DNA of 64,000 nt from Undaria pinnatifida. Taxonomy: Eukaryota > Sar > Phaeophyceae > Laminariales > Alariaceae. The notes below the pieces were generated by a model. It ran no database searches, had not been told where the DNA came from, and saw only the letters and a program-made list of their open reading frames with translations. Made by a program: the position numbers and the translations under genes. The DNA is taken from the NCBI GenBank assembly GCA_012845835.1, contig JABAKD010000001.1, positions 18,096,090 through 18,160,089 on the forward strand, in the 5' to 3' direction. Positions 10,491 through 22,107 of the stretch are shown here, piece after piece. Numbering within the stretch: the first letter of the stretch is position 1; each line of letters starts with the position of its first letter.

Positions 10491-11632
10491 GGCTTGCGGG
10501 CTGCACACTCCTTCCTCTCCATTCTGGGTGTCGGCGTGGGTGGGCTAATACCCCGTACCAAAAGTAATGCCTTGCGTGGGTTCCCTTTCACCTCTGCCCA
10601 CTTTTGCTATTTTCGCGCATACGGGCCACGTATGAGGCTTGACGACCTTCCTACTTCTTCCAGGAGATTCGTCGCACGTGTTTCTGCACCGTTCGCCTCC
10701 GTCAATAGCTCTCCCGGCCGCGGGTGGGCCTCGCGTACAACCGACAACGATGTCGCTTCAGTCTTTGCTGTACCCACCGCGGTCAGGGAGGGCTCCGCAA
10801 AAGCCTCGGCTACCACGACGTCATTTGTCCAACCGACTCCTCCCCGGAGCTCGGTACAAGACTAACTCGATCGAGCCCGCGGGCCCGAACTCGTCCATTT
10901 CTACCTCGCCAGCCTCTCCGACGCCCCAGACGATGACGCATTCTTCAGACCGCATCTCCACTCGGATGCGCCGGCGTTCAGCAACAGCAGTTGGTAAGGC
11001 ACCCCCTGCTGTCGACTACGGCTTGGGGCCCGGCGGGGGCCCTCGGCCATCTTCCATACGAGTTACAACCCCGCCGCGAGTCCCATGGCCGCGACCGGCT
11101 CCGCCCGCCACCACGACCCCTGCTCTTGCCGACTCGCCGGTCCGCACGATGCCACTTCCGTCCGACCGCGACCACACAGAGCCTATGGGAACTCCTCTCT
11201 AACGGCTCACGCCTTCTCCTGGTGAAACGCCGACTCACCTACAAGGTTGGATGCTCTCGGCGACGCTGCTGAATTGCGGTTCGCTGATTCCGTCGCGCGT
11301 TATTCGCATGCCGATCGGAAGCGAGAGCAGCACGCTGAGCCGACGTGCCACGCCGCGATGCGTTTCTCTATCGGCCGGCCGCCGGTCCTGCCGCCCGACT
11401 TTGGGCGTGCTACCCCTCGCACAAGCGTTCCTCCCTCTCAGACATCCAGGAGCTGACGGGTAAAGGTCGATTACATACAACCGAAGACGACATCGTCCTA
11501 CTTGTCCATAACCCGATACCGCCGCCAATAAGGTCTGACCTACCCGTCTCTGTGGAGCGAGCTGATTGCTTGCTAAACGACGAGCCGATTCGCATCTGCG
11601 TCCCCCTGCTCATGCGCCCTTGGATCATGTAA
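10491..11632 (+). pseudogene. Degenerate linker between RNase H and integrase
   Basis: About 1.1 kb in the middle of the pol remnant. All frames are Pro/Ser/Thr/Arg-rich and broken by stops; no conserved motif recognised. Its length is long for a Ty3 connection, so it may include a foreign insertion or a rapidly evolving linker. GC content and codon texture stay like the flanking pol segments. Confidence 0.5.
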
Positions 11633-12830
11633 GCTTGCCATTCGACGGTCTCTTGCCACCTTGGCACCACGCGCACGTTGCGCATGCTGGCGCGGTTTTA
11701 TTGGTGGATTGGTATGAATGTGTGCACCCGGTCGTGGCTTCGCCACTGCTTAAAGTGCCAAGCGCGGACAGCTCCACGGCTGACTGTCCTATGTCCAATC
11801 ATCTTAATTCCTCTACCGGAAGGTCCAGGTGTCGCCGTCAGTGTTGACTACTTCGGCCCGTTCCGATCACGCCACGAGGCAACGCCAAAATCTTGCTGTT
11901 CACCAATCGCTTCAGTCTTCGGGCCGACATGTTCTCGTCACTACCGCTGTGTTCGCCGCGGAGGGTACAACCAATATCCTTGTGAACCAATACATTCCCT
12001 TGTGGGGGTGCCCGCGCATCATACTCTCGGACAACGGCCTGCAGTTCTTCTCCAAGCTTTCCCAAGCTGTATATCAGCTGTTGGGCGTGCGCAAGCTTCC
12101 TACAAGCTCCTATCACCCAACTGTAACGAAGGTGTAGAACGAGTGAACCACACTACGCCCCAAATGCTGGCTATGGTCGTCAACGAGCGACAAGACGATT
12201 GGGACTTGCAGCTGCCTCACGTCGAATTCGCTTACAACAATTCCGTCCGCGCGGCGACGGGCCTGGTGCCGAACAAGGTCCACAAGAGCAGACTCCCACG
12301 TCTCCCCCTGACGGTTTTCGACCGCACCGGTGTCGTGGAGCACCAGAGTCTGGCCCGCGACCACCTCGTCTATTTCGACTTGGCCACTGACCGACAAAAG
12401 CGCGCGAACGACATTATTCGCGAACACCACGCCCTCGCCGTTTCTCGTGTTAACTGCAGAAACTCCGCCCTCACGGACGCGCTGCGTCCGGCACCTAACA
12501 TCGCCGTGGATGGTTGGACATGGGTTTACAACTGTGCCTCCACCATCCGCAAGGGTGTGCAGGCGAACACGGACGCCAAGGTGCTCGAGGCCAAACTCGC
12601 GTTTAAACGGACGGGCCCTTACAACATCCTGGCTGTCGGGCCCTGCTCCGCCGCCGAGACCCCGGACGGCTTGCCACTAGGAAGCACTCCTCTGTTTCGA
12701 CCTTCCTTCAGGCCTGCCCGGTTCGGACGCTCGTCGGCCTGTCTGTGGCGATTGAACGCTGCACGCCCTGCGCGAACCCCCACGACAGCGGGAACATGCC
12801 CAAATACCTACCGGCGGAGCTAACGCAGTA
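11633..12830 (+). pseudogene. Ty3-type integrase remnant
   Basis: The frame opening at 11633 gives an HHCC zinc-binding region: HSTVSCH, then RFYWWIGM, then CLKCQ. The catalytic core follows with DYFGPF for the first Asp, SDNGLQF for the second Asp (about 12030) and, after a one-base frameshift near 12120-12135, the GVERVNHT segment expected near the third acidic residue. Further matches are AYNNSVRAATG and, later, the WVYN and TGPYNI segments of the SH3-like C-terminal part. Integrase inserts the cDNA into the host genome. At least two frameshifts make it non-functional. Confidence 0.85.
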
Positions 12831-13380
12831 TATGTGCTCAATAATGTCTTCAAGTCCTCTCCGTACCACGTCACTCAAGACGATGTTTCGACCCCCCTCC
12901 AACGGCTAGAAGTGGAGCAGATCACCGGCCGTCAGTCGGTCCGGGGGCGAGGTGGCGTCATCGCGGTGGTATAAAAGACGCATTGGGCGGGATTCTCTGA
13001 ACCTTCCTCGGAGCGGGAAAGGGACCTCCACCTCTCCCGCCTCCACCTTTTGCGGTTATTGGGCCGGCATGCCGGACCAGCACCGCCAGAACAACCGTCT
13101 CTACCGTCGAATACAGATCGGGGCGGCACAGCGCGAGCTCTCCCGCAACGACGGGGAGCGTTCCCTAGCGCCGGGCTACGCTTGTGTTACCCGCTCCGAT
13201 TGGCTCCGCCGCTACCACAACACGGTGCTTCCTAAGGGAGCCCACTTTTGGCACAAGGTAGACGATGGGTTATGGTGGCCTAGAAAAATTAGCGTGAGCA
13301 CAACCGAGGTCAAGCTATGCATGGTCCGCTTTCTGGACGACCCGGGGCCGATTAAACTTCCTCTTCCCGCAGCGCGCTAA
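12831..13380 (+). pseudogene. Chromodomain-like C-terminus of the Ty3 integrase
   Basis: After the integrase body one frame reads YHVTQDDVS, then a chromodomain-like stretch (RLEVEQITGR, VYKTHWAGF, an acidic-to-basic run, DLHLSRLHLL). A chromodomain normally ends with hydrophobic and aromatic residues packing on a histone tail; here VYKTHWAGF corresponds to the YLVKWKGY-type strand. This places the element near chromoviruses. A downstream frame (12952-13380) extends about 100 codons to a TAA at 13378. No 3' LTR was confirmed. Confidence 0.6.
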
Positions 13381-13631
13381 AACTTCTACGGGGCTCTTGG
13401 TGCCTGCAGGTTCATATCGCCAGCGCGTTTCCTCGGGGGATCTAACGCAACGTAGACGAATCTCGAGGCGCGACCGTGACCACTTGACTTTCAAGTCACC
13501 GCCGCTCCTCGACAGTTCTCCACGTTTTCTGGGTTATGGGGTTTAGGCTTTTAACCTTTGAGTTCGCGGTGTTTGGAGGGTTTTCATTTACTGGGTGTGG
13601 GGCGGTTCTCACCATCTTTTCTTAGTCTTGC
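13381..13631. other. Possible 3' LTR remnant, unconfirmed
   Basis: The stretch after the pol remnant has no gene. It would hold a polypurine tract and 3' LTR if the element were complete, but no matching 5' copy was found in the window. Confidence 0.25.
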
Positions 13632-13735
13632 CGTCGACGCCATTTGTTAAGGAATTTGTGGGGTATTAGTCAATTTGACCACTTGCAAAAGGTTAACCAA
13701 AAGCTTACCCATACTAAGCATTATAAAATACATAC
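13632..13735 (+). repeat. Dispersed about 95-bp repeat (GCCATTTGTTAAGGAA family)
   Basis: Shares GACGCCATTTGTTAAGGAA, GGGGTATTAGTC and AAAGGTTAACCAA..GCTTACCC with copies at 33128-33228, 33417-33515, 37085-37150 and 37205-37305, all in the same orientation. Function unknown. Confidence 0.7.
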
Positions 13736-13979
13736 TACATACATACCATATTATTAAATTAACCAAAAAACGTGCCACGAACCCCTACCGTTACACGCGT
13801 AATCTGTACGTAGTGCGAGTATAACACGCACGACAACTCACCCCCCATGGGATGATTGTCAGCATGGGTTTCCTCAAAAACCAGCGGGGGGCACGCACCG
13901 CGAAAATGGCGGGTTTTGGGAAGATCATCTCGTCGAAATTTTTTTTCACATCTATATTATAAAAAAAATGAATAAACAC

Positions 13980-14160
13980 CTCCAGCTGTGAGATCAAAGA
14001 TTTCGTCGGAACTCATATTTGCAGGCCGTGCGTTATACCGTTATATACTCCGATCGCGCGTATTACGTGTGTCCATATTAAGGACATAGATCGGCGACTC
14101 GCCTTAGAACTACAGTGTAGTATTTGTACCGGGGTCAACACAGGGTGATGTTAATCAATC
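13980..14160 (+). repeat. Solitary unit of the 355-bp satellite family
   Basis: Carries TGAGATC..GATTTCGTCG, CTCCGATCGCGCGT and GTACCGGGGTCAACA, matching the tandem array at 41404-43455. It directly adjoins the foldback element. Confidence 0.65.
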
Positions 14161-14189
14161 TGTGCGCGGTAAACACTGTGTCGTTTTAC

Positions 14190-16970
14190 AATCGGTGGGC
14201 TATTGGCCGCGAGTATTTCCGTTTGGGCTTATAAATTCCGAATTCCTCCCTAAAAGTATTTTTTGCAAGTCATCACTCCAGATCGAAACACTCGCCACCC
14301 CTCCGCGATCGCGAGACAGCGCGCCGCGGGCGGGCACCGCACCACCAGCGTGGGCTGTGCCCACCCCACGCTGCTAGCGAAAAAGTGGGCTGAATCGGTG
14401 GCTGTCTGCCCAGTCACGAGGTTGTTAAAGACTCGAGACATTTTTCTTTTTTTTGCGAGCCGTGCAGACAGCAATAGCAGTGCTTTTGTCGTCGTGCCTC
14501 TGTTAATAAGTATAATATATGTGTGATGAATTCCGAATTCCTCCGCACAAACCGCTAGTTGCAGATTAATCACTCCAGACCGAAAAACGTGCCACCCCGG
14601 CGCGCGCGCTAGAGGGCGCGCAGCGAGCCAGCAACGCATCGCCAGCGTGGGCTGTGCCCCCCCCAAGCTGCAAGCGAAAAAATGGGCTGAATCGGCGGCT
14701 GTATGCCGGAATACGAGTGTGTTAAAGGACTCGAGACATTTACAGAGGTGTACAAACCAGTGTGTTTCTTGTGGGCCCTCCAATTATGTGGGATGAATCC
14801 CGAATTCCGCGGACCAACCGCTAGTTGCAGATTTATCACTCCAGATCGTAACACTTGCCACCCCCCCGCGATCGCGAGAGAGCGCGCCGCGGGCGGACAC
14901 CCCACCACCAGCGTGGGCTGTGCCCACCCCACGCTGCTAGCGAAAAAATGTGCTGAATCGGTGGCCGCCTGCTCAGTAACGAGGCTGTTAAAGACTCGAG
15001 ATCTTTTTGCGAGCCGTACAAACAGCAATAGTAGTGCTTTTGTTGCCGTGCCTTTATTAATAAGTATAATATATGTGTAATGAATTCCGAGTTCCTCCGC
15101 ACAAACCGCTAGTTGCAGATTCATCACTCTAGATGGAAACACCACACACTCCCCCGCGGTCGCGAGAGAGCGCGCCGCGGGCGGGCTCCGCACCACCAGC
15201 GTGGGCTGTGCCCACCCCACGCTGCTAGCGAAAAAATGGGCTGAATCGGCGGCTGCCAGCCGGAATGCGAGTCTGTTAAAGAACTCGAGACCTTTTGCAG
15301 AGTCGTAAAAGCGAGTGCTTTGTTGTCGGGCCTCTAATAATATTGTGGGATGAATAATCGCCGTGAGAAAAGTTTGTCTCTGGCGGGACGGGAGTAAAAA
15401 GGGCGAGGTCGCCTCGAAGCGAACGCTACAATGAAATGCTCTGTAGGAGAAGAAAATTCTTGCTAAAAGTGACTTGGATAAAGGATGGACATGAGACAGA
15501 ATCGATATTTAGCACTCTATACTGAAACCCCATACAAAAAAAAAACAGAAGAGGTGGGCCAGCCCTGAATAGCAGGACACGGACATAACTCCGCAGGGTG
15601 GGCTGATCTACCCTCAAGCACTCTACAGACGACATCTCTGCGTCTCTAGACGGCGGCCTGCGGATGGTCGACGGCTAGCGAGCTGACCGCTTATCTGGCC
15701 GTTTACCCCACAGCTCCGACCTACGATGCCGCAAACACCCAACTCTTGATTCCGTACTATATACAAGTAATTAACTCAGATTGAGTCAATCTGCTGCTGT
15801 AGAAAATGAGACCGTCCCGAAAGACTCTTGAATCACAGCGCGTAGCAGGTCGCAGGACTCCACGGACACGCCAGGCATAGAGTCCGCTCTCTGCTACAAC
15901 CGAGCGCTCTCCCGGCCAGACTGTGAGATTTCGCATCGTCGGTTCGCGGGGTCGGCGCTACAAGCTGCGTCTTGCAGTCTTCCACTGCTGTACTCGTACA
16001 GTAGCCTGTAGCATGCAGCATGTTGTGTTTCGATCTGGAGTGACAAATCTGCAACTAGCGGTTTGCACGGAGGAATTCGGAATTCATCACACATATATAT
16101 TATACTTATTAATGGAGGCACGACAAGAAAAGCACTACTATTGCTGTTTGTACGGCTCGCAAAAATGTCTCGAACCTTAACAGCAGCGTTACTGGGCAGG
16201 CAGCCACCGATTCAGCACATCTTTTCGCTAGCAGCGTGGGGTGGGCATAGCCCACGCTGGTGGTGCGGTGCCCGCCCGCGGCGCGCTCTCTCGCGATCGC
16301 GGGGGGGTGGCAAGGGTTTCGATCTCGAGTATATTTAAACAACAAACTGTTTGTCCGCGGAATTCGGGATCCATCCCACATAATTAGAGGGCCCACAAGA
16401 AAAACACTCGTTTTTACGACTCTGTTAATGTCTCGAGTTCTTTAACGCACTCGTATTCCGGCGTACAGTCGCCGATTCAGCCCATTCTTTCGCTAGCAGC
16501 GTGGGGTAGGCACAGCCCACGCTGGTGGTGCGGTGCCCGCCCACGGTGCGCTCTCTCGCGATCGCGGGGGGTGGCAAGTGTTTCTAACTCAAGTGGTATT
16601 TTATTACAAACGGTTTGTCCGCGTAATTCGGAATTTATACGGCATTTTCTTATTAATAGAAGCACAACAACAGCAGCACTGCTGTTTGTACGACCCGCAA
16701 AAATGTCTCGAGATTTTAACGGCCTCGTTAGTGGGCAGGCAGCCACCGATTCAGCCCATATTTTCGCTAGCAGCTTGGGGGGGCACAGCCCACGCTGGCG
16801 ATGCGTTGCCGGCCCGCTGCGCACCCTCTAGCGCGCGCGAGGGGGTGGCAAGTGTTTCGATCTGGAGTGACAATTTGCAAAAAAAACTTTGAGGTAGGAA
16901 TTCGGAATTTATAAGCCCAAATGGTTGAGGAAACAGTCGCGGCCAATAGCCCGTCGATTTGAAAATAACC
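14190..16970. mobile_element. Foldback-type element with long tandem-repeat inverted arms
   Basis: The left arm (about 14190-15345) holds four direct units of 265-290 bp. Unit boundaries carry GAATTCCGAATTCCTCC at 14236, 14526, 14791 and 15079. Each unit contains ATCACTCCAGATCG, a GCGATCGCGAGA/GCGCGCCGCGGGCGGG block, CACCAGCGTGGGCTGTGCC and GACTCGAGA. The right arm (about 15900-16970) holds the same units inverted, with GGAATTCGGAATT at 16080, about 16355, 16624 and 16895. The outer ends match as GGGCTATTGGCCGCG (about 14197 and 16950). The loop (15345-15900) has no recognised ORF. The architecture matches Foldback-like elements, which depend on transposase supplied in trans; no transposase is encoded here. 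Confidence 0.8.
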
Positions 16971-18435
16971 TTGTTGCAAAAATGTATTATCCAAACTATT
17001 TTGACGGCACAAGTGATTTTTGCCGGCTGCCGGATAATAGGAATTGCCCGGACGATTGTTTCACAGGTCGAGATGAACGAGTGTCTTCTTGCTGACCCTA
17101 TTTTTGGCTTGCTTGTTATGGTTGAAGAGCCTCGCTACGTTTGCTGGCATTGTTCCCGTTATTAGTTAGCCTCTCAAGGTGTCATATGTCGACTCTCTTT
17201 CCGGCTTCCGATAGTACCTTCCCTCTTTCTCTGTCGACGTTTCAGTTTCGTCCTTGTTTGCGTATTGCTTTGGCTAGATGACCTCACCACTTATTCCTTC
17301 CCGTTTTCCTGGTACTGTACACAGATAGCTTCTAAGGGTACTCCACTGTTGGCCCCCGGTTCAGCTTTCCGGCGCATCACACACGCCTCCAGTGCCACCA
17401 TTTTGGTGTTGTCTGTGCCACTGTTTAGGTGTTGTCTTTTTCTGCGTTTTCACGATTTGTTTTGGTTGCCTCAGTTTCCTGTTCTACAGTTTGACCAAGG
17501 GCCTTATACTAGCCTCCTAGGCCCCACAGTACGGACGCTGTGCTTCCGTTACACCTCAGCGTACGGGTTCTATATAGTTTTGCCTTTCGATCAATGGTCC
17601 CACGTCAGCCTCCCAGGTCTAACCTTGCGGACCCTGACATTATTTTAGGCAGAGTTGTTTGTTTTCTCCCGTTCCAGGCTCTTTTTCTTCTGCCTTTCGA
17701 CCAATGGCGCGACGCTTGCGTACTTCTTCGCGTTATGGTTGTTTTTCTATCACCGTCCAACCGATGGCCCCACGTCAGCTTTCATGCCGCGGACTCTGAC
17801 GTTCTTTTAGGCAGTGTTTCTTGATTTCTCTCTTATCATCCGGCAAATGGACCGACCGCCCGCCCCTTCGGCACTACGCTTCAGGCCGTAAACTAGTCTG
17901 GCCTTCACAGCGTGACACGTGTTCCCTTCTTCTCATTTGACTTGGTTTCCGCGTCTATACCTTCCTCTTTGGCTCCCTTCGCATCCTTGCGCTCAGTGGC
18001 CGCGCCCTTCGTGTTTTCGTTGGCCGATCGCTACTCGTATACCGTAGGTACATACCCCTTTTCGAGCTCTTACGGTTGTGAGCTCCATCATAGGGTTGTA
18101 TATCTTGCAATGAGGCATTTAAGCCCCATAATCACGAGGTGTGGGGGAATATGTAGCCTCTTTCTCGTTTGTTTCGAATAGCCGCATCTTCGATCCCCTT
18201 TCCAATTCTGGGTGTTTTGCTGACATCCTTCGATTGCCAGGTGATCTGCATCTACGACTATTCAGGGTGGCCTAATGTGATGGAGTGCCCTCCGTAGAAT
18301 GATAGTTTATAGATTCGACGTGAGACCATGTCATGGTTGAGGTGGAACCACGTGACATTAGATGTGTCACTTTCACGTCAAGGCCGTTGTAGATGGGCTG
18401 TAATGTAGGTGACGATGATGGGACAAGCAGAACGC
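16971..18435. other. Gene-free region with degenerate 100-130 bp repeats
   Basis: No gene recognised. From 17480 to 17830 the phrase TTTCGACCAATGGCCCCACGTCAGC recurs in diverged form at about 17488, 17585, 17695 and 17755, pointing to an old tandem array. The rest is T-rich and unremarkable. Confidence 0.5.
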
Positions 18436-18520
18436 CCCACATCTCACTACCTGCTCTACCTGCTCTACCTGCTCTACCTGCTCTACCTGCTCTACCTGCT
18501 CTACCCTACCCTACTCTGTC
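18436..18520. repeat. CTACCTGCTC decamer array grading into CTACC/TGTCT
   Basis: About six perfect 10-bp CTACCTGCTC units, then CCCTA and TTGTC variants. Simple tandem repeat. Confidence 0.9.
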
Positions 18521-19457
18521 TTGTCTTGTTTTGTCTGTCTTTTAGAGTTCAATGTAGAGGAAATAATGCATAAACTTTTATGTCTTTCCGGCGAGCCATG
18601 AGGAAAGACCGATAAAGACATTGGAATCAATGAGGAGCACGCTTCCCAACACCGACCAACCACGCACCCCCCACTCGGAGTGCCACTACACCTACTAAAC
18701 TAATTTGCCCGAACCATTATTGGGTTTCGGGTCTGCCTGTTAATTATTGGACACTGGTACAACTTATATCTGCTTAGAGCCTAGATCCTGGACAATTGGT
18801 ATAAGAAAAGGCAATTGCTCCTATCACAGATTCCCGAAGGTGCCTATTTATTGGAATTGCGCCGACAACTGATTATCCACAACAGTATACCATAGGTCTG
18901 TTAATCGGCATTATTAGCCAAAGAATTTACTGCATACAGTAATTCGGAAACTGTCCGTTAACTGGATGTGTCGAAACAATAGGGTTCGCCGGAATTCGGC
19001 TAGTTGTATTTTGGCGAGCAACAATTGATCGATCCAATAGACTCCAACACACAATTGTTTATATGTCTAATAGGATTGAAAAATTGGTAACAATACAAAG
19101 GCCATTGCAATATTCAACATGGTTTTCGCGCGCTTTGAAGAATCAACTTTGTCGAACAAATGGTTTCGGGTGGTGTCCAGTAGATGGAATTACCCGGGCA
19201 ACACGTTGTTGATGTTGCCTGTTAACAGGAATTGTTTGGGCAGCACATGCCATTTATTTAATCAAGTAGGTGTGAGTTTCCTTTTCAATAGGTTCACTGT
19301 ACGGTCTAATAATTGAACTTGTTCGAGACAAGAAAAAAAAATGTATGATCCCTGACAACGACGCCAAAAGTGGGGCGGTGCCCCAATTGGCAGGTTCTCG
19401 CTTGTGCGAAGAATGTGCCAAGGAGGACACACCGCACAAAAAAGCTACACGCTATGG
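18521..19457. other. AT-rich old repeat debris, no gene
   Basis: Scattered diverged copies of a phrase like GGAATTGCCCGGACAAC occur here (about 18853, 19188, 19228) and also near 17039, 20900 and 21180, suggesting an eroded satellite or transposon. No coding frame supported. Confidence 0.4.
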
Positions 19458-19725
19458 GGGTCACTTTTGGGACCTTTTTTTTGCACTCTCGTACGAGTAA
19501 TGGTTCGGGGTTATGTTGCGGTCTTGAATTTTCGTGGTGTGTTCATTTTGGATATTAATTCACAAATGGAAGAGTTAGTGACACTGCCCTGTCACTTTTG
19601 GGACCATTTTTTTGGTACGAGTCGTAGTGGTTCGTTGCGGTCTTAGACTTTCGTGGTGCGTTCATTCGGGATATGAATCCACAATGCCAATGGAAGGGTT
19701 AGTGACATCGCGCCAAGCAAAATCG
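19458..19725 (+). repeat. Tandem duplication, unit about 125-130 bp
   Basis: Two units beginning GTCACTTTTGGGACC (about 19461 and 19590). Both contain TACGAGT, GTTGCGGTCTT, TTTCGTGGTG.GTTCATT and GAGTTAGTGACA or GGGTTAGTGACA. No ORF spans them. Confidence 0.75.
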
Positions 19726-20019
19726 TCGGAATAAGTATTTTAGTCAGTGAGGAATGGAGTCGCCGGTGCAAGAGGCTCCAATTCAACGGTGAAAACGGAG
19801 GTGCCCCCCCCTACCGCCGCCTTAGCCACCGAGGTGAGCCGGTGTCTCGGGCCTTCACGGAACGGAGTGAGGTGCCTGTGGTGACCTTGAACTTGTGTGT
19901 AATTAATGACGTGGTACAATCTACGGAAAGGGGACCTGGTATTCACATCTATCTGCTCTTCAACTAGAAGGACTTCGCGTATTTATATTGTTTGCGCCAA
20001 AAAAAAAAACCCAACTTTT

Positions 20020-20345
20020 TTCGCCCTTTTTCTTATTATCCCTCCATAACCGTTACTCAGATCAGGGGTCACAAGAAAAGCTCCTGTCTACCCTTCCCGT
20101 TACTCTACTACGTGCCGTCGTTTTTATCGCGAGAAGGGAAAAGCAATAAACAGGTATTTGTTCCCTCCTGTACCCTCTTGTCGAACTTTTGTTTGAGCTC
20201 TGCACACAATACACACGCTTCGGCAGTAGGCGCCATCTGCAGACGATTGCTGGTTGAAATTAACTAGACCCAATGGCGGGGCTCGAAACCTTGGCCACGA
20301 CCTATGAACTAACTATATATCCTGGTGGTTGTCAACACTAACCAC
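20020..20345 (-). mobile_element. tRNA-derived SINE, minus strand
   Basis: The body (20030-20190) matches other SINE bodies in the window (ACTCAGATC.GGGGTCAC, TTTTTATCGCGAGAAG). On the minus strand a tRNA-like head lies at about 20345-20265 with a B box, GGTTTCGAGCCCC, and a weak A box near TAGTTAGTTCATAGG. Orientation and order agree with the better copies at 50335-50690 and 54348-54615. Confidence 0.6.
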
Positions 20346-21656
20346 TATTTTACCAATGTGGCGATACCAACTGCAATTCCTGGTCCGGTGTAATAATTTC
20401 AACTAATAGACGTTTTTGGAAAAAAAATCGAAAAAGCAATTTAACTTAATGTGCAAAGTCTTACTACGGTAGCCCCCCCAGCTTTTCTTTGACGAAATCG
20501 GCGGTTTTGAAACCAGCTCCCGGCCGCACCTCCTGAAATACGGTGCCCCTTCGTCACCCCGACGTCGTCGTTCGATAGCCCTTTGCAAACAAAAAAATGT
20601 TTGGAGGCTTTCTTTTAATAGCACGCTTCCTCGTGTCGAGCAGCCATGAAACGCTCCTTAAACAAAATCGCTGGTTCTGGGGGGGGGCTATCGTAGATTC
20701 ACTCTGCAGTCTTCGATAACAATCGTCCTGACAACCGCAATTAAACGAAATTCCCTAAATCACTTGTCCGTCTAATTTTGTTATCAATACTACGTTGCAC
20801 CCAAAGTCGATTGCTATTAATAGGACTATCCCAACGAAATAACTTCCACGTGACTCATTGTGTCTGGACAATTTCAGTTAAAAGTAAGAGCCATCCAAAT
20901 CAATTGCCCGGACAACGCCAAGTAAACGGTGGTCACGTAAATCAATCATTTTACAAAAAATTGAAAAACGTCAGCTGCCAAAAAATCCAAAGCATACACC
21001 ACTCAATATTATTACAGATCAATTGATACAACAACGCAATTAAAAGGATTTTCTCCGATTAAAATTACCCGCCCAATATTAATAGAAAGCCTCCCAAACG
21101 CTTTTTGACCCTGGCCGTTCTAACTATTTGACGGTTCCCATATAACCAATCTTAAGACACAAAAGTCTAATAGCATTGAAATTGCCCAGGGCGAGAAATA
21201 TTTCCAGAGACACATCGTTCGGCGTTCACACTCCCCGGGCGGCCGTCAAGAAAAGGCGCGTGCTACGATAGAGTTAGCATTTTTCGGCCATCTTGTTTTT
21301 TTTTTGGTTAATGACGGGCTCCTCAACCCAAAATTACCGGAATTGTCGTCATTCTCGCTTCGCAGAAATGAATATGTTTTGTATACCTAGGCCATGGGGT
21401 TGTTCATCGGATTGATCTTAGGTATACTCAAAACCAGTTTTCCGGTGAGGTGCAAGTATAGAGTTCAAAAATGAGGAGCCCCAGGAAAAAAAAACGACGC
21501 GTCTCTAGCGTAGCACGCAAGGTCGTGTCAAAAACAGATTTGAATTCGGCCGAGAGGGGGCGTATTTCAAGCGTGTTGAACAATAGACACCTCCGGTGGA
21601 ATATTATAGGACAGGTCAACGTACTCGCTCGCGCTGCACGTGCAAAAAAAAAACAA
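20346..21656. other. AT-rich spacer with diverged repeats, no gene
   Basis: No convincing ORF. A phrase around TACCTAGGCCATGGG near 21388 also occurs near 33850 and, more diverged, near 52140, marking a dispersed family. A Lys/Arg-rich plus-strand frame at 21471-21728 is not supported by homology. Confidence 0.4.
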
Positions 21657-21663
21657 GCGAGGG

Positions 21664-21714
<51 letters not shown>

Positions 21715-21716
21715 CA
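21657..21716. repeat. (GCAA)n microsatellite
   Basis: About 14 near-perfect AAGC units. It creates artificial open frames on both strands, including a 196-codon minus-strand ORF. Confidence 0.95.
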
Positions 21717-22107
21717 CGTGCCTTGTGAGGCTGTTTTCCGATATTATTTTTGTTAAAACAAGAAGCATGGAGAAAAAAATAGGGTCTTATTTTAGGCTCT
21801 ACGAACAAACCCCGATATGTACCAACCATGAATATTAATAAACTACCAACGAAGTCGTACTGCAGTACTATAATTATAGAAGTGCGTACTGTTTTCCATG
21901 GCAAGCCAAACACTCTCCTTCGCGGCACCATGAAAGCTCCGACACACCTACGTACGTACTGGTATGCTATTATAATCTGGAATCCTCGAGCACCGAGCGA
22001 CAACAGCAACAACGCCATTGAAAAGTGCTACAAATACAATAAATAGCACTTCATAATAATTACTTATTATCCCTGCCGCCGCAGGCAGCTGTCAAGCTCA
22101 ATCAAGA
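21717..22107. other. Spacer, nothing recognised
   Basis: About 390 bases of mixed composition with no repeat match or coding signal that I can support. Confidence 0.4.

Noticed and set aside
21428-22018. 196-codon minus-strand ORF
   Set aside because: Kept open by the GCAA microsatellite; no splice sites or homology, and composition shifts across the repeat.
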